Made by a program: the position numbers and the translations under genes. A stretch of DNA of 64,000 nucleotides from JAJEFO01 sp965209045 (GTDB lineage: Bacteria > Pseudomonadota > Alphaproteobacteria > Rhodobacterales > Rhodobacteraceae). The stretch spans positions 2,356,001 through 2,420,000 of the forward strand of contig CBDBPW010000003.1 of assembly GCA_965209045.1 (NCBI GenBank), given 5' to 3'. How positions within the stretch are numbered: position 1 is the stretch's first letter; the number at the start of each line of letters is the position of its first letter. Below the pieces are notes generated by a model. That model worked only from the letters and a program-made list of their open reading frames with translations, did no database searches and had not been told where the DNA came from. This document shows, piece after piece, positions 9,636-18,098 of this stretch.

Positions 9636-10508
9636 TCAGTCCTTCCGAAACACGAACTTGGCGTAGGCGTAGGTGAGGAAGATCATCGGGATCACCATCA
9701 GCCAGGCAACGGCGGCCGAATAGCCGATCTGTCCGTATTTCATGCCGTTGAAGTAGATGTAGTGGCTCAGCGTCTGGGTGGCGGTGCCCGGACCACCGTT
9801 CGTCAGCATGAACACCTGATCGAAAGTCTTCAGGCTGAAGATCGACTTCAGGATGATGACGACGGCCAGAACCGGGCCCAATTGCGGCAGGGTCACGTCC
9901 CGAAGAACGCGCCAACCCGAGGCTCCATCGACCTGGGCGGCCTCGATCGTGTCGCGCGGCACGCTCGCGAGGCCCCCGATCAGAACCAACGTCAGAAAGG
10001 GTATCCAGCCCCAGACATCGGCCATCACCACGACGGCAAAGGCAAGGTTCGGATCAGCCAGCCAGCTCACATCCGCCAAGGGCGGGATCAGCACGCCGAA
10101 GAAGGCATCGAAGAGGCCGAATTCGGGGTTGAACATGAAACGGAATGACACTCCGATCAGGGCGGGCGACATTGCGAAGGGCAGGATCAGGAGGGTTTGC
10201 GCCGAACTTCTGAGCCGCCCCCCCGGGGCCAGCAGCAGCGCCAGTCCCAAGGCCAGGATGGTGGTCAGTCCAACCGTCAGAACCGTATAGACGGCAGTCA
10301 CCCAGACCGAATTCCAAAAGGCGGGTTCTTCAAGGAACGCCCAAGTGTAGTTCTCCCAACCGAGATATTGCTCCAGTGACCCCGGACGGTTCAATCGGCC
10401 GACCGTGAACGACAGGCGCGCAGCTTCGATCAGCGGCCAGATCGCGGTTGCGAACACCACAACGACCGCAGGCAGGACAAGAAGGTACTTCAGTGTGTTG
10501 TCACGCAT
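9636..10508 (-). CDS. Carbohydrate-type ABC permease, MalF family
   Basis: The protein of about 290 residues is the first permease of the CUT1 importer. It has an N-terminal membrane anchor, further spanning segments, and the EAA loop EAAQVDGASGW typical of MalF/UgpA proteins. I chose the ATG at 10508; an in-frame GTG lies nine bases upstream. It begins about 100 bases after the stop of the binding-protein gene. The gap contains a strong hairpin, so its expression relative to the binding protein may be set by RNA stability. Confidence 0.9.
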   Translation of the reverse strand: MRDNTLKYLLVLPAVVVVFATAIWPLIEAARLSFTVGRLNRPGSLEQYLGWENYTWAFLEEPAFWNSVWVTAVYTVLTVGLTTILALGLALLLAPGGRLRSSAQTLLILPFAMSPALIGVSFRFMFNPEFGLFDAFFGVLIPPLADVSWLADPNLAFAVVVMADVWGWIPFLTLVLIGGLASVPRDTIEAAQVDGASGWRVLRDVTLPQLGPVLAVVIILKSIFSLKTFDQVFMLTNGGPGTATQTLSHYIYFNGMKYGQIGYSAAVAWLMVIPMIFLTYAYAKFVFRKD

Positions 10509-10556
10509 GAACACCACTCTGCATTCCCGTCCATTCGGGGGACGGTTGCGCGCAGT

Positions 10557-10582
10557 GTGGAGCGCGAGTGCTCGCGCTCCAC
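10557..10582 (-). promoter_or_regulatory. Hairpin between binding-protein and permease genes
   Basis: A perfect inverted repeat with an 11-12 base-pair stem (GTGGAGCGCGAG paired with CTCGCGCTCCAC) lies 25 bases after the stop of the sugar-type binding-protein gene. On the transcribed strand it is not followed by a run of T. It is more likely an mRNA-stabilising structure or partial attenuator than a full terminator. Confidence 0.6.
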
Positions 10583-10607
10583 GGTTTTTCAGAGGCCTGT
10601 GGCAGAA

Positions 10608-11933
10608 TCAGAGACGACCCGCGCGGCGCAGCACCTTGTCCGTACGCTCGGCCGCGTCTTTCATCAGCGCCTCGACATCACCGCCCGCAGCGGCTTCGGC
10701 AATGGCTGCCGACAGGATGTCGCCGATCTCGGGCCATTCAGCGATTTGCGGCATGATGTCGGATTCCTTGAGGCTGTCCCAAGCAGCCGCCTGAATGCCG
10801 TCGTTGGCTGAATTCACATCCGGATCCTGCAAGGACGAGATGTGCGTCACCACGTTGTTGACGATGCTCTTGCCGCCAACCTCTCGCTCGATCGCGTTGG
10901 CCTTGTCCATCTCGGGGTTCGACAGCCACTTCAGGAATTCCCAGGCCGCGTCCTGGTTCTTGGAATACTCCGAGATCGAGAACGGCATGGAGATCGCGTA
11001 GGTCTTGGTCGTGCCTTGATAGGACGGCATGCCAGCGAATCCGACCTGATCCTTGGTCAGCGTCGAGCTCTCGGGGTTGTAGAAGCCCGAATAGGCCCAC
11101 CACCAGACGGGTATCATCGCGGACTTGCCCTGCATGAAGGACTGACGCGCATCCTGTTCGACAAAGGCAAGGCTGTTCGGATTCGTGACTTTGTGCACGG
11201 TATGCAGCGCGATGTAGTCCTTGGTCGCCTGGATGCCCTCGGGCGACGCCCAGGCAGCGCTGCCGTCTTCGTTGAAGATGTCGGCACCTGCCGCCCACAG
11301 GAAGTTGATCCAAATGAACAGGTTCTGACGGTTGCCGTCGTTGTTGTAGTAGAGCGCAAGTGGCGCGACGTCTGGGTTGCTCTCTTTCAGCTCCTTGCCG
11401 ACGCGGATGACATCGTCCCAGGTCTTGGGCGGCTCGGGGACAAGGTCCTTGCGATAGAACATCAGCTGTGGATGTGCCCGCAGCGGGAAGCCAAGTGTTT
11501 CGCCCTCGAATTGTGCCGAACGGGCAAAGGCAGCAGGGTAACGATCCATGCTGATGCCGTCACGTGCCATCAAGTCGTCGATGCGCTTCAGCCAATGCGC
11601 GTTCGGCGGACCCCAGCTATCAAGGTAGTTCACCACGTCGAAGGTGCCGCTCGCGGCCACTCCCTCGGCGTTGATCTTTTCCTGAAGCGAACCGAAGGGA
11701 ATGAATGTCCATTCAAGCTCGATTCCGGTCAGTTCAGTGAACTCCTCGTCGCGCAGCATCAAGCCATCGAACTGAGGCGTGACCACGCTCAGGATGTTCA
11801 GCTTCGTGCCCTCGAAGGGCTTGCCGGGCAGCAGGTTATGCCTTTCCAGATGTCCGTCCGCCGAGGCCGCGATCGGCGACAACGCCATCGCCGTACCGAC
11901 GGCGACCGAGGCCAGGAATGTTCTCTTGCGCAT
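10608..11933 (-). CDS. ABC importer substrate-binding protein, extracellular family 1
   Basis: The 441-residue precursor has a secretion signal (MRKRTFLASVAVG ... AASA) and an extracellular solute-binding family 1 fold, as in CUT1 sugar importers. It captures the substrate in the periplasm for the MalF/MalG-type permeases encoded just downstream. I chose the ATG at 11933 because a strong GGGAGG ribosome site stands six to seven bases upstream; the frame is open for nine more codons without such a site. It is the first gene of its operon, preceded by a gap of about 640 bases with a candidate LacI operator. Residues such as the Trp-rich IPVWWWAYSGFYN segment suggest aromatic platforms for a sugar-like ligand, which is inference. 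Confidence 0.92.
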   Translation of the reverse strand: MRKRTFLASVAVGTAMALSPIAASADGHLERHNLLPGKPFEGTKLNILSVVTPQFDGLMLRDEEFTELTGIELEWTFIPFGSLQEKINAEGVAASGTFDVVNYLDSWGPPNAHWLKRIDDLMARDGISMDRYPAAFARSAQFEGETLGFPLRAHPQLMFYRKDLVPEPPKTWDDVIRVGKELKESNPDVAPLALYYNNDGNRQNLFIWINFLWAAGADIFNEDGSAAWASPEGIQATKDYIALHTVHKVTNPNSLAFVEQDARQSFMQGKSAMIPVWWWAYSGFYNPESSTLTKDQVGFAGMPSYQGTTKTYAISMPFSISEYSKNQDAAWEFLKWLSNPEMDKANAIEREVGGKSIVNNVVTHISSLQDPDVNSANDGIQAAAWDSLKESDIMPQIAEWPEIGDILSAAIAEAAAGGDVEALMKDAAERTDKVLRRAGRL

Positions 11934-12577
11934 GTGTGTTCCTCCCATTGCGATGATCAATCCAATTGCGCATACCGCACTATGAATTCGTATTCAACAG
12001 CTATCCACAATTCCAAGAAGAGATTTTCCCTCCTTCACTATCAACTTCTTGCGGAATGCTCGCGAGTCTACTTTCCTGGACTTTCCGCGCCGCATCGGCA
12101 TTGCTGCGGCCCGACACGCATCGATTCCGGCTCGGTGCGATTTGGCACATTATGCGTTTCGGGGCGCAGTTTCGCGCTCCCGGACTGCGTGTCGGAGCTT
12201 CTCGGTGTTCCGGCAGATGATGATCGCCGCGAGCAGTTGAGCCGTGCGATCCGGAAGTGCCGGGCTCCGGACGTCCGGTCCCGGGTCCGTCCGCGGCATC
12301 CGATCCGCAGCGGGTCTTTCGGCGCATGGCGCGGCTCACCCTTGTTCAGGCCGAGACCGGCGCGCAGCTGGATGTCGACGTCGTGCAGCCCATGGACAAT
12401 GGAAGGCGCGCGTCGCCGCATTGTCCCTTGCCGGCATTGGCGACGTTGGCAGCAACTGCGTGCAAGGGACTTCGCCCGACCCTGGTCGTGACCGTTGCTG
12501 ACACGGAATGCGCCTTGCGAACGGTCGGCATGCGCATGCTTCCCTTCCCCAGGGATCCTGGCCAAGGGCAGCCCTTG
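11934..12577. other. Promoter-bearing gap upstream of the sugar-type importer
   Basis: No gene is supported in these roughly 640 bases. The segment nearest the importer (about 11940-12060) is more AT-rich than its surroundings and contains the candidate LacI operator. A minus-strand TTGAAT overlapping that operator, with a TATGCG hexamer 17 bases on, is a weak promoter candidate. The left-out part (12060-12560) shows only shadow frames. A short inverted repeat CAAGGG/CCCTTG at 12563-12577 abuts the stop codon of the E2 gene. Confidence 0.5.
11983..11996. promoter_or_regulatory. Candidate LacI-family operator
   Basis: The 14-base near-palindrome TGAATTCGTATTCA has a central CG and only one mismatched pair, which is the usual form of LacI-family operators. 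It lies about 50 bases upstream of the binding-protein start and overlaps the weak -35 candidate. The likely ligand is the LacI regulator encoded at the end of the same operon. Confidence 0.5.
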
Positions 12578-13531
12578 CTACAAGAGCTGAAGGAGCGGAT
12601 TCTCGATGCGCGCAGCAATGTCCTCGAGAAGGGCCGCGGCGCAGGGAAGCGCAAGCCGAGATTCCACGAAGGCGAGCGACAGGTCATATCCCGCCGCCCC
12701 TCGTGCCACGCACAGAGTCGGGCCACCGCCTGCCGGCACGTAGCCGTCGATCCGAGTGCCGCAAAGGTCGACCAGCGTGAGGACCGGGCATTCCTGTTCA
12801 CCGGCACCGCCCCTGTCCGGGTTGGCGACGATCTCGAGACTTCCGTCGAGACCCCTTATCGCTACCGACGCCGAAGAGGCGTCAAGCGTGGCCCGCCAGG
12901 CGCCTGCCGCGAACGAGGCGAGAAGCCTTGTCCTGTCGGCTGTCCTTGAACGGTCCAGAATCTCGTCGAAAGCCGTCGGGTCGACGACCGCCGACAGCGT
13001 GGAGTGCCCGCCGACCGCAATGGCTGCGTCCAGATCCGCCACGTGGATAGGTTCGGCGATGCCCTGCGCGCGGAGCAGGTGCAGGTCGATGCCTCGTTCG
13101 GTCGCCAGCCTGCGTGCCTTGGGCGAAGCGAGGACCCGGCCGGCGGCGACCGGTTCAGGCATTGCCCGTTCCGCAGGGGCAAGCGCCTCCTGCCTTTCAG
13201 GCTCCGGTTCACGCCGCTGCACGGTCTCGACGACAGGCGCCGCCGCTGGCTCCTGAGCGGACGCGCCGGTGCTGACCTCTTCGACTTCGCCCTCGCTTCC
13301 GACGATCATGGCGATGAGGTGGCCTACCGGAACGTCGTCGCCTTCTGCCGCCTTCACGCCGCTCAGGTATCCGCCCGCGGCCGCCTCGACCTCCATGGTG
13401 GCCTTGTCGGTCTCAACCTCGAAAATCGGATCCCCCGCCTTGACCGGATCGCCGTTGCCCTTGAGCCAGGCCACGATGACACCCGAATCCTGGACCATGC
13501 CAAGCTGCGGCATCCTCACTTCATGGGGCAT
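12578..13531 (-). CDS. Dihydrolipoyl acyltransferase (E2)-like protein with degenerate catalytic domain
   Basis: The 317-residue protein has an N-terminal lipoyl domain (about 1-77) with the lipoylation motif ETDKATME, a Pro/Ala/Glu-rich linker, and a peripheral-subunit-binding domain (about 131-168, ASPKARRLATERGIDL). The C-terminal part aligns with an E2 acyltransferase core but is only about 145 residues, against about 230 usually. The expected active-site DHRxxDG reads ESRLALP, so catalytic His and Asp are missing. It may act as a lipoyl carrier/scaffold rather than an acyltransferase. The start at 13531 has a GGGGAG site and overlaps the end of the E1beta gene by 11 bases. No E3 gene is nearby. 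Confidence 0.85.
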   Translation of the reverse strand: MPHEVRMPQLGMVQDSGVIVAWLKGNGDPVKAGDPIFEVETDKATMEVEAAAGGYLSGVKAAEGDDVPVGHLIAMIVGSEGEVEEVSTGASAQEPAAAPVVETVQRREPEPERQEALAPAERAMPEPVAAGRVLASPKARRLATERGIDLHLLRAQGIAEPIHVADLDAAIAVGGHSTLSAVVDPTAFDEILDRSRTADRTRLLASFAAGAWRATLDASSASVAIRGLDGSLEIVANPDRGGAGEQECPVLTLVDLCGTRIDGYVPAGGGPTLCVARGAAGYDLSLAFVESRLALPCAAALLEDIAARIENPLLQLL

Positions 13532-14519
13532 GCACCGGGACTCCCCTGACGATCGCGCGGGCATTGGCAGCCACGCCCTCGGCCGTCGGCACGGTCAGAT
13601 CCTCGAGCGCCGGACTGAACGGAACCGGCACGTCCATCGCTCCCATCCTGATCACCGGCGCATCAAGATGATAGAACGCCTTCTCGGAGATGCGCGCGGC
13701 GATTTCCGCCGTGACCCCGAAGTTCTGGTGCCCCTCGTCGACCACGATCGCGCGTGAGGTCTTGCGAACCGATCCCAGGATCGTCCTTTCGTCCAAAGGC
13801 ACAAGGGTCCTCGGATCGACCACTTCCGCGCCAATGCCGTCACCTTCGAGGATCTCGGCGGCCTCTTCGCAGACCTGCCTCATGGACGAGGTGCCGATCA
13901 AGGTCACTTCGGACCCTTCGCGCAGGATCGCCGCCTCGCCAAGGGGAATCAGGTACTCCTCCTCGGGCACCGGAGCCTTGTCCTGGTACATCAGCTTGTC
14001 CTCGAAGATCACGACCGGATTGTCGTCGCGGACCGCGGCTTTCAGCAGCCCCTTCGCCTCGTAGGCTGACGACGGCATGGCCAGCTTGAGCCCCGGGATG
14101 TGCGCCACCAATGCGTGAAGCGACTGCGAATGCTGCGCGGCCGAACGCCGCGTGGCCCCGAGGTTGGTGCGCAACACCAAGGGCACGTTCAACTTGCCCC
14201 CGGACATGTAGTGGGCCTTGGCAGCCTGGTTGCAAAGCTGGTCCATGACCAGATAGAGAAAGTCCCCGAACATCAAGTCGACGATCGGGCGCGATCCCGT
14301 CATTGCCGCACCGACCGCAACGCCCATGAAGCCGGGCTCGGAGATGGGCGTGTCGATGACGCGTTCGGTGCCGAACTCCTCCACGAGGCCGGACAGCACC
14401 TTGAACGGCGTGCCCGCCTCGGCCACGTCCTCGCCGATCAGGAACACCGTCTCGTCGCGCCGCATCTCCTCGGCAATGGCCTCGTTCACGGCCTGCGACA
14501 GGGTGATTTCGCGCGTCAT
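13521..14519 (-). CDS. 2-oxoacid dehydrogenase E1 component, beta subunit
   Basis: The 332-residue protein is the beta subunit of a heterotetrameric thiamine-diphosphate E1, of the pyruvate/branched-chain/acetoin dehydrogenase class. It shows the N-terminal pyrimidine-binding domain (EAMRRDETVFLIGEDV, then GFMGVAVGAA), the conserved HSQSLHA loop, and the C-terminal transketolase domain (VDPRTLVPLD). Its ATG overlaps the E1alpha stop as ATGA, showing translational coupling, and its 3' end overlaps the E2-like gene. The true substrate may be pyruvate, a branched 2-oxoacid or acetoin; the surrounding cluster does not settle this. Confidence 0.93.
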   Translation of the reverse strand: MTREITLSQAVNEAIAEEMRRDETVFLIGEDVAEAGTPFKVLSGLVEEFGTERVIDTPISEPGFMGVAVGAAMTGSRPIVDLMFGDFLYLVMDQLCNQAAKAHYMSGGKLNVPLVLRTNLGATRRSAAQHSQSLHALVAHIPGLKLAMPSSAYEAKGLLKAAVRDDNPVVIFEDKLMYQDKAPVPEEEYLIPLGEAAILREGSEVTLIGTSSMRQVCEEAAEILEGDGIGAEVVDPRTLVPLDERTILGSVRKTSRAIVVDEGHQNFGVTAEIAARISEKAFYHLDAPVIRMGAMDVPVPFSPALEDLTVPTAEGVAANARAIVRGVPVHAP

Positions 14520-15535
14520 GCACGATCTCCGGACATGTAGGGCAAGGCATGCTCGACGCCCTTGAAGACGTGCATGTCGACCTCGATCGCATCCGGATAG
14601 GGCGCAGCCAGCGCATATTCCACCGCCGACGCCGCCTCGTCACGGATCTCGCTGTCGATCACGGCCAGTTCATCCTCCGTGGCGACGCCTTCGATGCGAA
14701 GCCACTTCCCGAAATTGGCGATCGGGTCGCGATCGGCCTTCCAGCGGGCCTCTTCCTCCTTCGAGCGGTAGTATTCGCGATTGATGTCGCCCACATGGTG
14801 CCCGTGGTAGCGATAGGTTTCGAGTTCTATGAAGAAGGGGCCCTCGCCCCCGCGACAGCGTTCGACCAGTTCCGTGGCGCACTTGTTGACGGCCAGCACG
14901 TCCTGGCCGTCAACCTGGTGTGCCTCGATCCCGAATGCCTCCGCCCGCGCGGTCAGCGAGCCGGCCACGACCTCGTCCGTGGACGTGTATTCGGAATACC
15001 CGTTGTTCTCGCAGGCATAGATGACGGGCAGCTTCCAGAGTGCCGCCATGTTCATGACCTCGTACCACAGGCCCTGTGCCGTTGCGCCGTCGCCGAAGAA
15101 GCAGACGGTCACGTAGTTCCTGCCCAACCGCTTGGCCGAAAGAGCCGCCCCGGTGGCAATGCCGGCAGAACCGCCGACGATGGCGTTGGCGCCCAGGTTG
15201 CCATGGGCCTGGTCGGCGATGTGCATGGAGCCGCCCTTGCCCCGGCAATAGCCTTCTTCCTTGCCCAGAAGTTCGCAGAACATCAGCTTGAGTTCGGCCC
15301 CCTTGGCCAGGCAATGCCCATGGCCGCGATGGGTCGAGGTGATGCGGTCTTCGTCCGTCAACGCCTCGCAGATTCCCACCGCCACTGCCTCCTGACCGGA
15401 ATACATGTGCGTCAGTCCGGGCATCTGCGCATTGAGGTATAGCTGGTTTGCCTTTGCCTCGAACGCCCGGATCCGCGCCATTTGGCGGTACATCCCGAGG
15501 TAGGCTTCGGCATTTGCCTTCTTGTTGCGCGGCAT
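14516..15535 (-). CDS. 2-oxoacid dehydrogenase E1 component, alpha subunit
   Basis: The 339-residue alpha subunit carries the thiamine-diphosphate/Mg motif GDGATAQG ... ENNGYSEY (GDG followed about 30 residues on by NN) and the phosphorylation-loop equivalent YRYHGHHVGD. It decarboxylates a 2-oxoacid together with the beta subunit and hands the acyl group to lipoyl-E2. I prefer the ATG at 15535, which has a GGAGAG site; an upstream in-frame ATG at 15562 has none. It follows the M24 hydrolase gene by a short gap, so the four genes form the tail of one operon. The family includes acetoin dehydrogenase AcoA, which is the main alternative reading. Confidence 0.92.
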   Translation of the reverse strand: MPRNKKANAEAYLGMYRQMARIRAFEAKANQLYLNAQMPGLTHMYSGQEAVAVGICEALTDEDRITSTHRGHGHCLAKGAELKLMFCELLGKEEGYCRGKGGSMHIADQAHGNLGANAIVGGSAGIATGAALSAKRLGRNYVTVCFFGDGATAQGLWYEVMNMAALWKLPVIYACENNGYSEYTSTDEVVAGSLTARAEAFGIEAHQVDGQDVLAVNKCATELVERCRGGEGPFFIELETYRYHGHHVGDINREYYRSKEEEARWKADRDPIANFGKWLRIEGVATEDELAVIDSEIRDEAASAVEYALAAPYPDAIEVDMHVFKGVEHALPYMSGDRA

Positions 15536-15574
15536 CGCTGGATCTCTCCGTTTCCGGGGCATGTCCCAGGGCGG

Positions 15575-16882
15575 TCAATAGCGATTGGAGATGGGCAGCT
15601 CTTCAGCCGGGAAGAGCGAGATCACCTCGCAGCCCGTGTCCGTGACGACGACCTCCTCCTCGATCCGGGCTGCAGAGAAGCCGTCTGCCGCCGGGCAGTA
15701 GGTCTCCAGCGCGAACACCATGCCGGTCCGGATTTCCATGGGATTCTCCAGGCTGACCGCGCGGGAAATGATCGGGCGCTCGTGCAGCGCGAGACCCAGC
15801 CCGTGCCCGAACTGCAGGCCGAACGCCGAAAGCTCGTCAGGAAAGCCGTAGTCCTGCGCTGCCGGCCAGAGCTTCGCCACGTTGTCAGTGGTCACGCCCG
15901 GCTTGATCGCGTCGATCGCGAGATCCAGCCATTCGCGGGCCTTCGTGTAGGCGTCATGCTGCACCGGCGTCGCCCTGCCGATGTTGAATGTCCTGTAGTA
16001 GCAGGTCCGGTACCCCTGGTAGGATTGCAGGATGTCGAAGAACGCCTGGTCGCCGGGGCGGAAATACCGGTCGGTGAAGTTGTGCGGGTGCGGGTTGCAG
16101 CGTTCGCCGCTGATCGCGTTGATCGCCTCGACATCGTCCGAGCCCATCTCGTAGAGCATCTTGTTGGACAGCGCCACGATGTCGTTCTCGCGAACGCCCG
16201 GCTTCAGTTCCTCGTAGATCATGTGGTAGACGCCATCGACCATGCTGGCGGCCTGCGTCAGGAGCTGGATCTCGTCCCAGTTCTTGATTTCGCGCGCGCC
16301 CAGCATGACTTGCTGTCCATCAACGATCTTGAGCCCGGCTTCCTGCAGCGCGTGGAACATCGCCGTTTCGGCATAGTCGACGCCGACGGGCATGTCGGCC
16401 ATGCCGGCTTCGCGGACAAGGCCGGCGATCTCCTCCGCATAGTGCTTCATCAGCCCGAAGGACGGCGGGATCGTCCCGCGCATGCCGACGACGCCAGCGC
16501 GGCAATGGTCCGGCTCGAGCCAGTCGGAGTATTTCCTGTGGTGCACTGCCGCAGAGCCGAAATCCCAGACGTAGGGCGATCCGTCACCCGTCAGAAGCGC
16601 GAAGCGGCACATCTTGTCCCGTTCCCATTCGCCGATCTTGGTGCCTGAGACGTAGCGGATGTTGTTGACGTCGAAGAGCAGGAGCGTCCCGCAGTCGGAT
16701 GCCTTCAGCGCCTCGCGGGTTCGGCTGAGGCGATAGCGGCGCAGGCGGTCGTGGTCGACGCGGCGCTCGAAGTCGACCGAAGTGTGGCCCCAGGCCGGCA
16801 GGCGGCCCTCCCAGTTCCAGTTCGGCTGAAGGTCCTGCGGAGACAGGACATTGGGGGTCAGAGCTGTGTTGTGTACGTTCAT
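15575..16882 (-). CDS. M24-family 'pita-bread' hydrolase, DddP/creatinase-like
   Basis: The 435-residue protein has the two-domain build of the M24 superfamily (Xaa-Pro peptidase, creatinase, DMSP lyase DddP). The N-terminal domain (about 45-200) includes RRYRLSRTREAL and LLFDVNNIRYVSG, worded like DddP relatives. In the catalytic domain Asp283, His360 (FGHGLG), Glu393 and a Glu at 408-410 are in the metal-ligand positions, but the second Asp of the D-x10-D pair is Cys294. Function could be C-N or C-S bond cleavage rather than peptide cleavage. A GAGAGG site precedes the ATG. It sits between an alpha/beta hydrolase and E1alpha. A specific substrate is not claimed. Confidence 0.85.
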   Translation of the reverse strand: MNVHNTALTPNVLSPQDLQPNWNWEGRLPAWGHTSVDFERRVDHDRLRRYRLSRTREALKASDCGTLLLFDVNNIRYVSGTKIGEWERDKMCRFALLTGDGSPYVWDFGSAAVHHRKYSDWLEPDHCRAGVVGMRGTIPPSFGLMKHYAEEIAGLVREAGMADMPVGVDYAETAMFHALQEAGLKIVDGQQVMLGAREIKNWDEIQLLTQAASMVDGVYHMIYEELKPGVRENDIVALSNKMLYEMGSDDVEAINAISGERCNPHPHNFTDRYFRPGDQAFFDILQSYQGYRTCYYRTFNIGRATPVQHDAYTKAREWLDLAIDAIKPGVTTDNVAKLWPAAQDYGFPDELSAFGLQFGHGLGLALHERPIISRAVSLENPMEIRTGMVFALETYCPAADGFSAARIEEEVVVTDTGCEVISLFPAEELPISNRY

Positions 16883-17012
16883 GTCGGCATCCTCTCAAGT
16901 GGCGGCTCATGCCCGGCCGCCCGCGTTTCGGTTCATTGCTGGCGCCAGCCTATCTCAAAGCCAGCCTCGCTCAGCACGATTCTCATCCACTTCGGACATT
17001 CGTCGACCAGGC

Positions 17013-18095
17013 TCAGACATGCAGTTGCCTCGCCATCCAGTCCGCTGACGCTGGGCGATACCTGTAGGGACGATTGTTGACCACGTGCGCGCCGTCCTCG
17101 ACCATGTTCAACTCCGCAGGACCGGAGACCGCTTTGGCGAGTCTCCTTGCGTGCTCGGGCGGGATCACCCGATCCAGAGCGCCGCCGACGATGTAGGTCG
17201 GACACTCGATGCGATGCGCGACCTCGGCGAGATTCATCCGCCGCGCAACGTCTGCCGCCGCGTGTTCATCTGGTGAATGGCTGCGGGCAACGAAGGCCGC
17301 GCGAGTAAGGTCTGGCGCATGCAGGAAAGCCTCGGAAAAATCGAAAGGGCCGGTGAGCGAAATGCAGGCCCGCACGCGCCTTTCGAAGGCTGCGGCGCGC
17401 GGAGCATAGTAGCCGCCAAGGCTGACTCCCCAAAGCCCGACGCGCCCGGTGTCGACATCGCCCCTTTCTTCGAGCCAGTCGATGACCGAAGCGACCGGCG
17501 CTTCATAGTCGGGCCTGATCGGAAGCCCGTAATCCGCCTCCCCCTGTCCTGGACCGTCGAATGCCAGCGTGGCCATGCCCCTGTCGAGGAACACGTCCTC
17601 GTTCGTGCGCATCTCCTCCTTCGTGCTGTCGAGCCCCATGCACATGACGACAACCGCAGGCCTTTCCACGCCGCGCGGCTTGCGCAAGACGCCAGCCAGG
17701 CGCGTTTCGTCGTACGGGATCGTCACCCGCTCGCCGGGAGGGTCCATGTACGGCAAGGCCCGGCCATGGGCCGCAATCGCCAGGTCGTGCGCGTCCCGCA
17801 TCTGGTCGGGATCGTGAACGAAGAGGAACTTGCCGAAGTGATAGCATATGGCGGCGGTGGCGTAATGCTCACCCGCGCTGCGCCGCCGCCCTTCGGCTTC
17901 GGCCTTGGCTGCGAGGTCGTCATGGACTTTCCCGCACGCGACCCAGGCAGCACACCACTCGTCCCAACGAGAGATCGACCCTGTCACGTCCTCGAAGTCA
18001 GCAAGCGGCACTCCGTTCGTCACCATCCGGTGCGACCAGTGCGCCGCTGCCGTGCCGATGCGCGGATCCCGTTCGTCACGACCGGCGCTCGCCAT
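17013..18095 (-). CDS. Alpha/beta hydrolase with N-terminal helical cap, DHPON-hydrolase/FrsA type
   Basis: The 360-residue protein has an N-terminal helical region (about 1-115) followed by an alpha/beta hydrolase core. It matches the layout of 2,6-dihydroxypseudooxynicotine hydrolase and FrsA-like proteins, which cleave C-C bonds of beta-diketone-like compounds or esters. The nucleophile is the Ser in LWGVSLGGYY, the acid lies in VGGALDRVIPP, and the His is in VEDGAHVVNN near residue 335. A GGGGG-type ribosome site precedes the ATG. It begins three bases after the small DMT transporter gene and is one of three cap-type or related hydrolases within the predicted LacI regulon. Confidence 0.85.
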   Translation of the reverse strand: MASAGRDERDPRIGTAAAHWSHRMVTNGVPLADFEDVTGSISRWDEWCAAWVACGKVHDDLAAKAEAEGRRRSAGEHYATAAICYHFGKFLFVHDPDQMRDAHDLAIAAHGRALPYMDPPGERVTIPYDETRLAGVLRKPRGVERPAVVVMCMGLDSTKEEMRTNEDVFLDRGMATLAFDGPGQGEADYGLPIRPDYEAPVASVIDWLEERGDVDTGRVGLWGVSLGGYYAPRAAAFERRVRACISLTGPFDFSEAFLHAPDLTRAAFVARSHSPDEHAAADVARRMNLAEVAHRIECPTYIVGGALDRVIPPEHARRLAKAVSGPAELNMVEDGAHVVNNRPYRYRPASADWMARQLHV

Positions 18096-18098
18096 GCC

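Noticed and set aside
10842..12491. Plus-strand open frame of 549 codons opposite the binding-protein gene
   Set aside because: It is the antisense shadow of the binding-protein gene continued into the gap; no family motifs or ribosome site.
15575..16882. Calling the M24 protein a DMSP lyase (dddP)
   Set aside because: N-terminal wording is similar, but the second metal Asp is Cys and the extra DddP Asp is absent, so the activity cannot be assigned.
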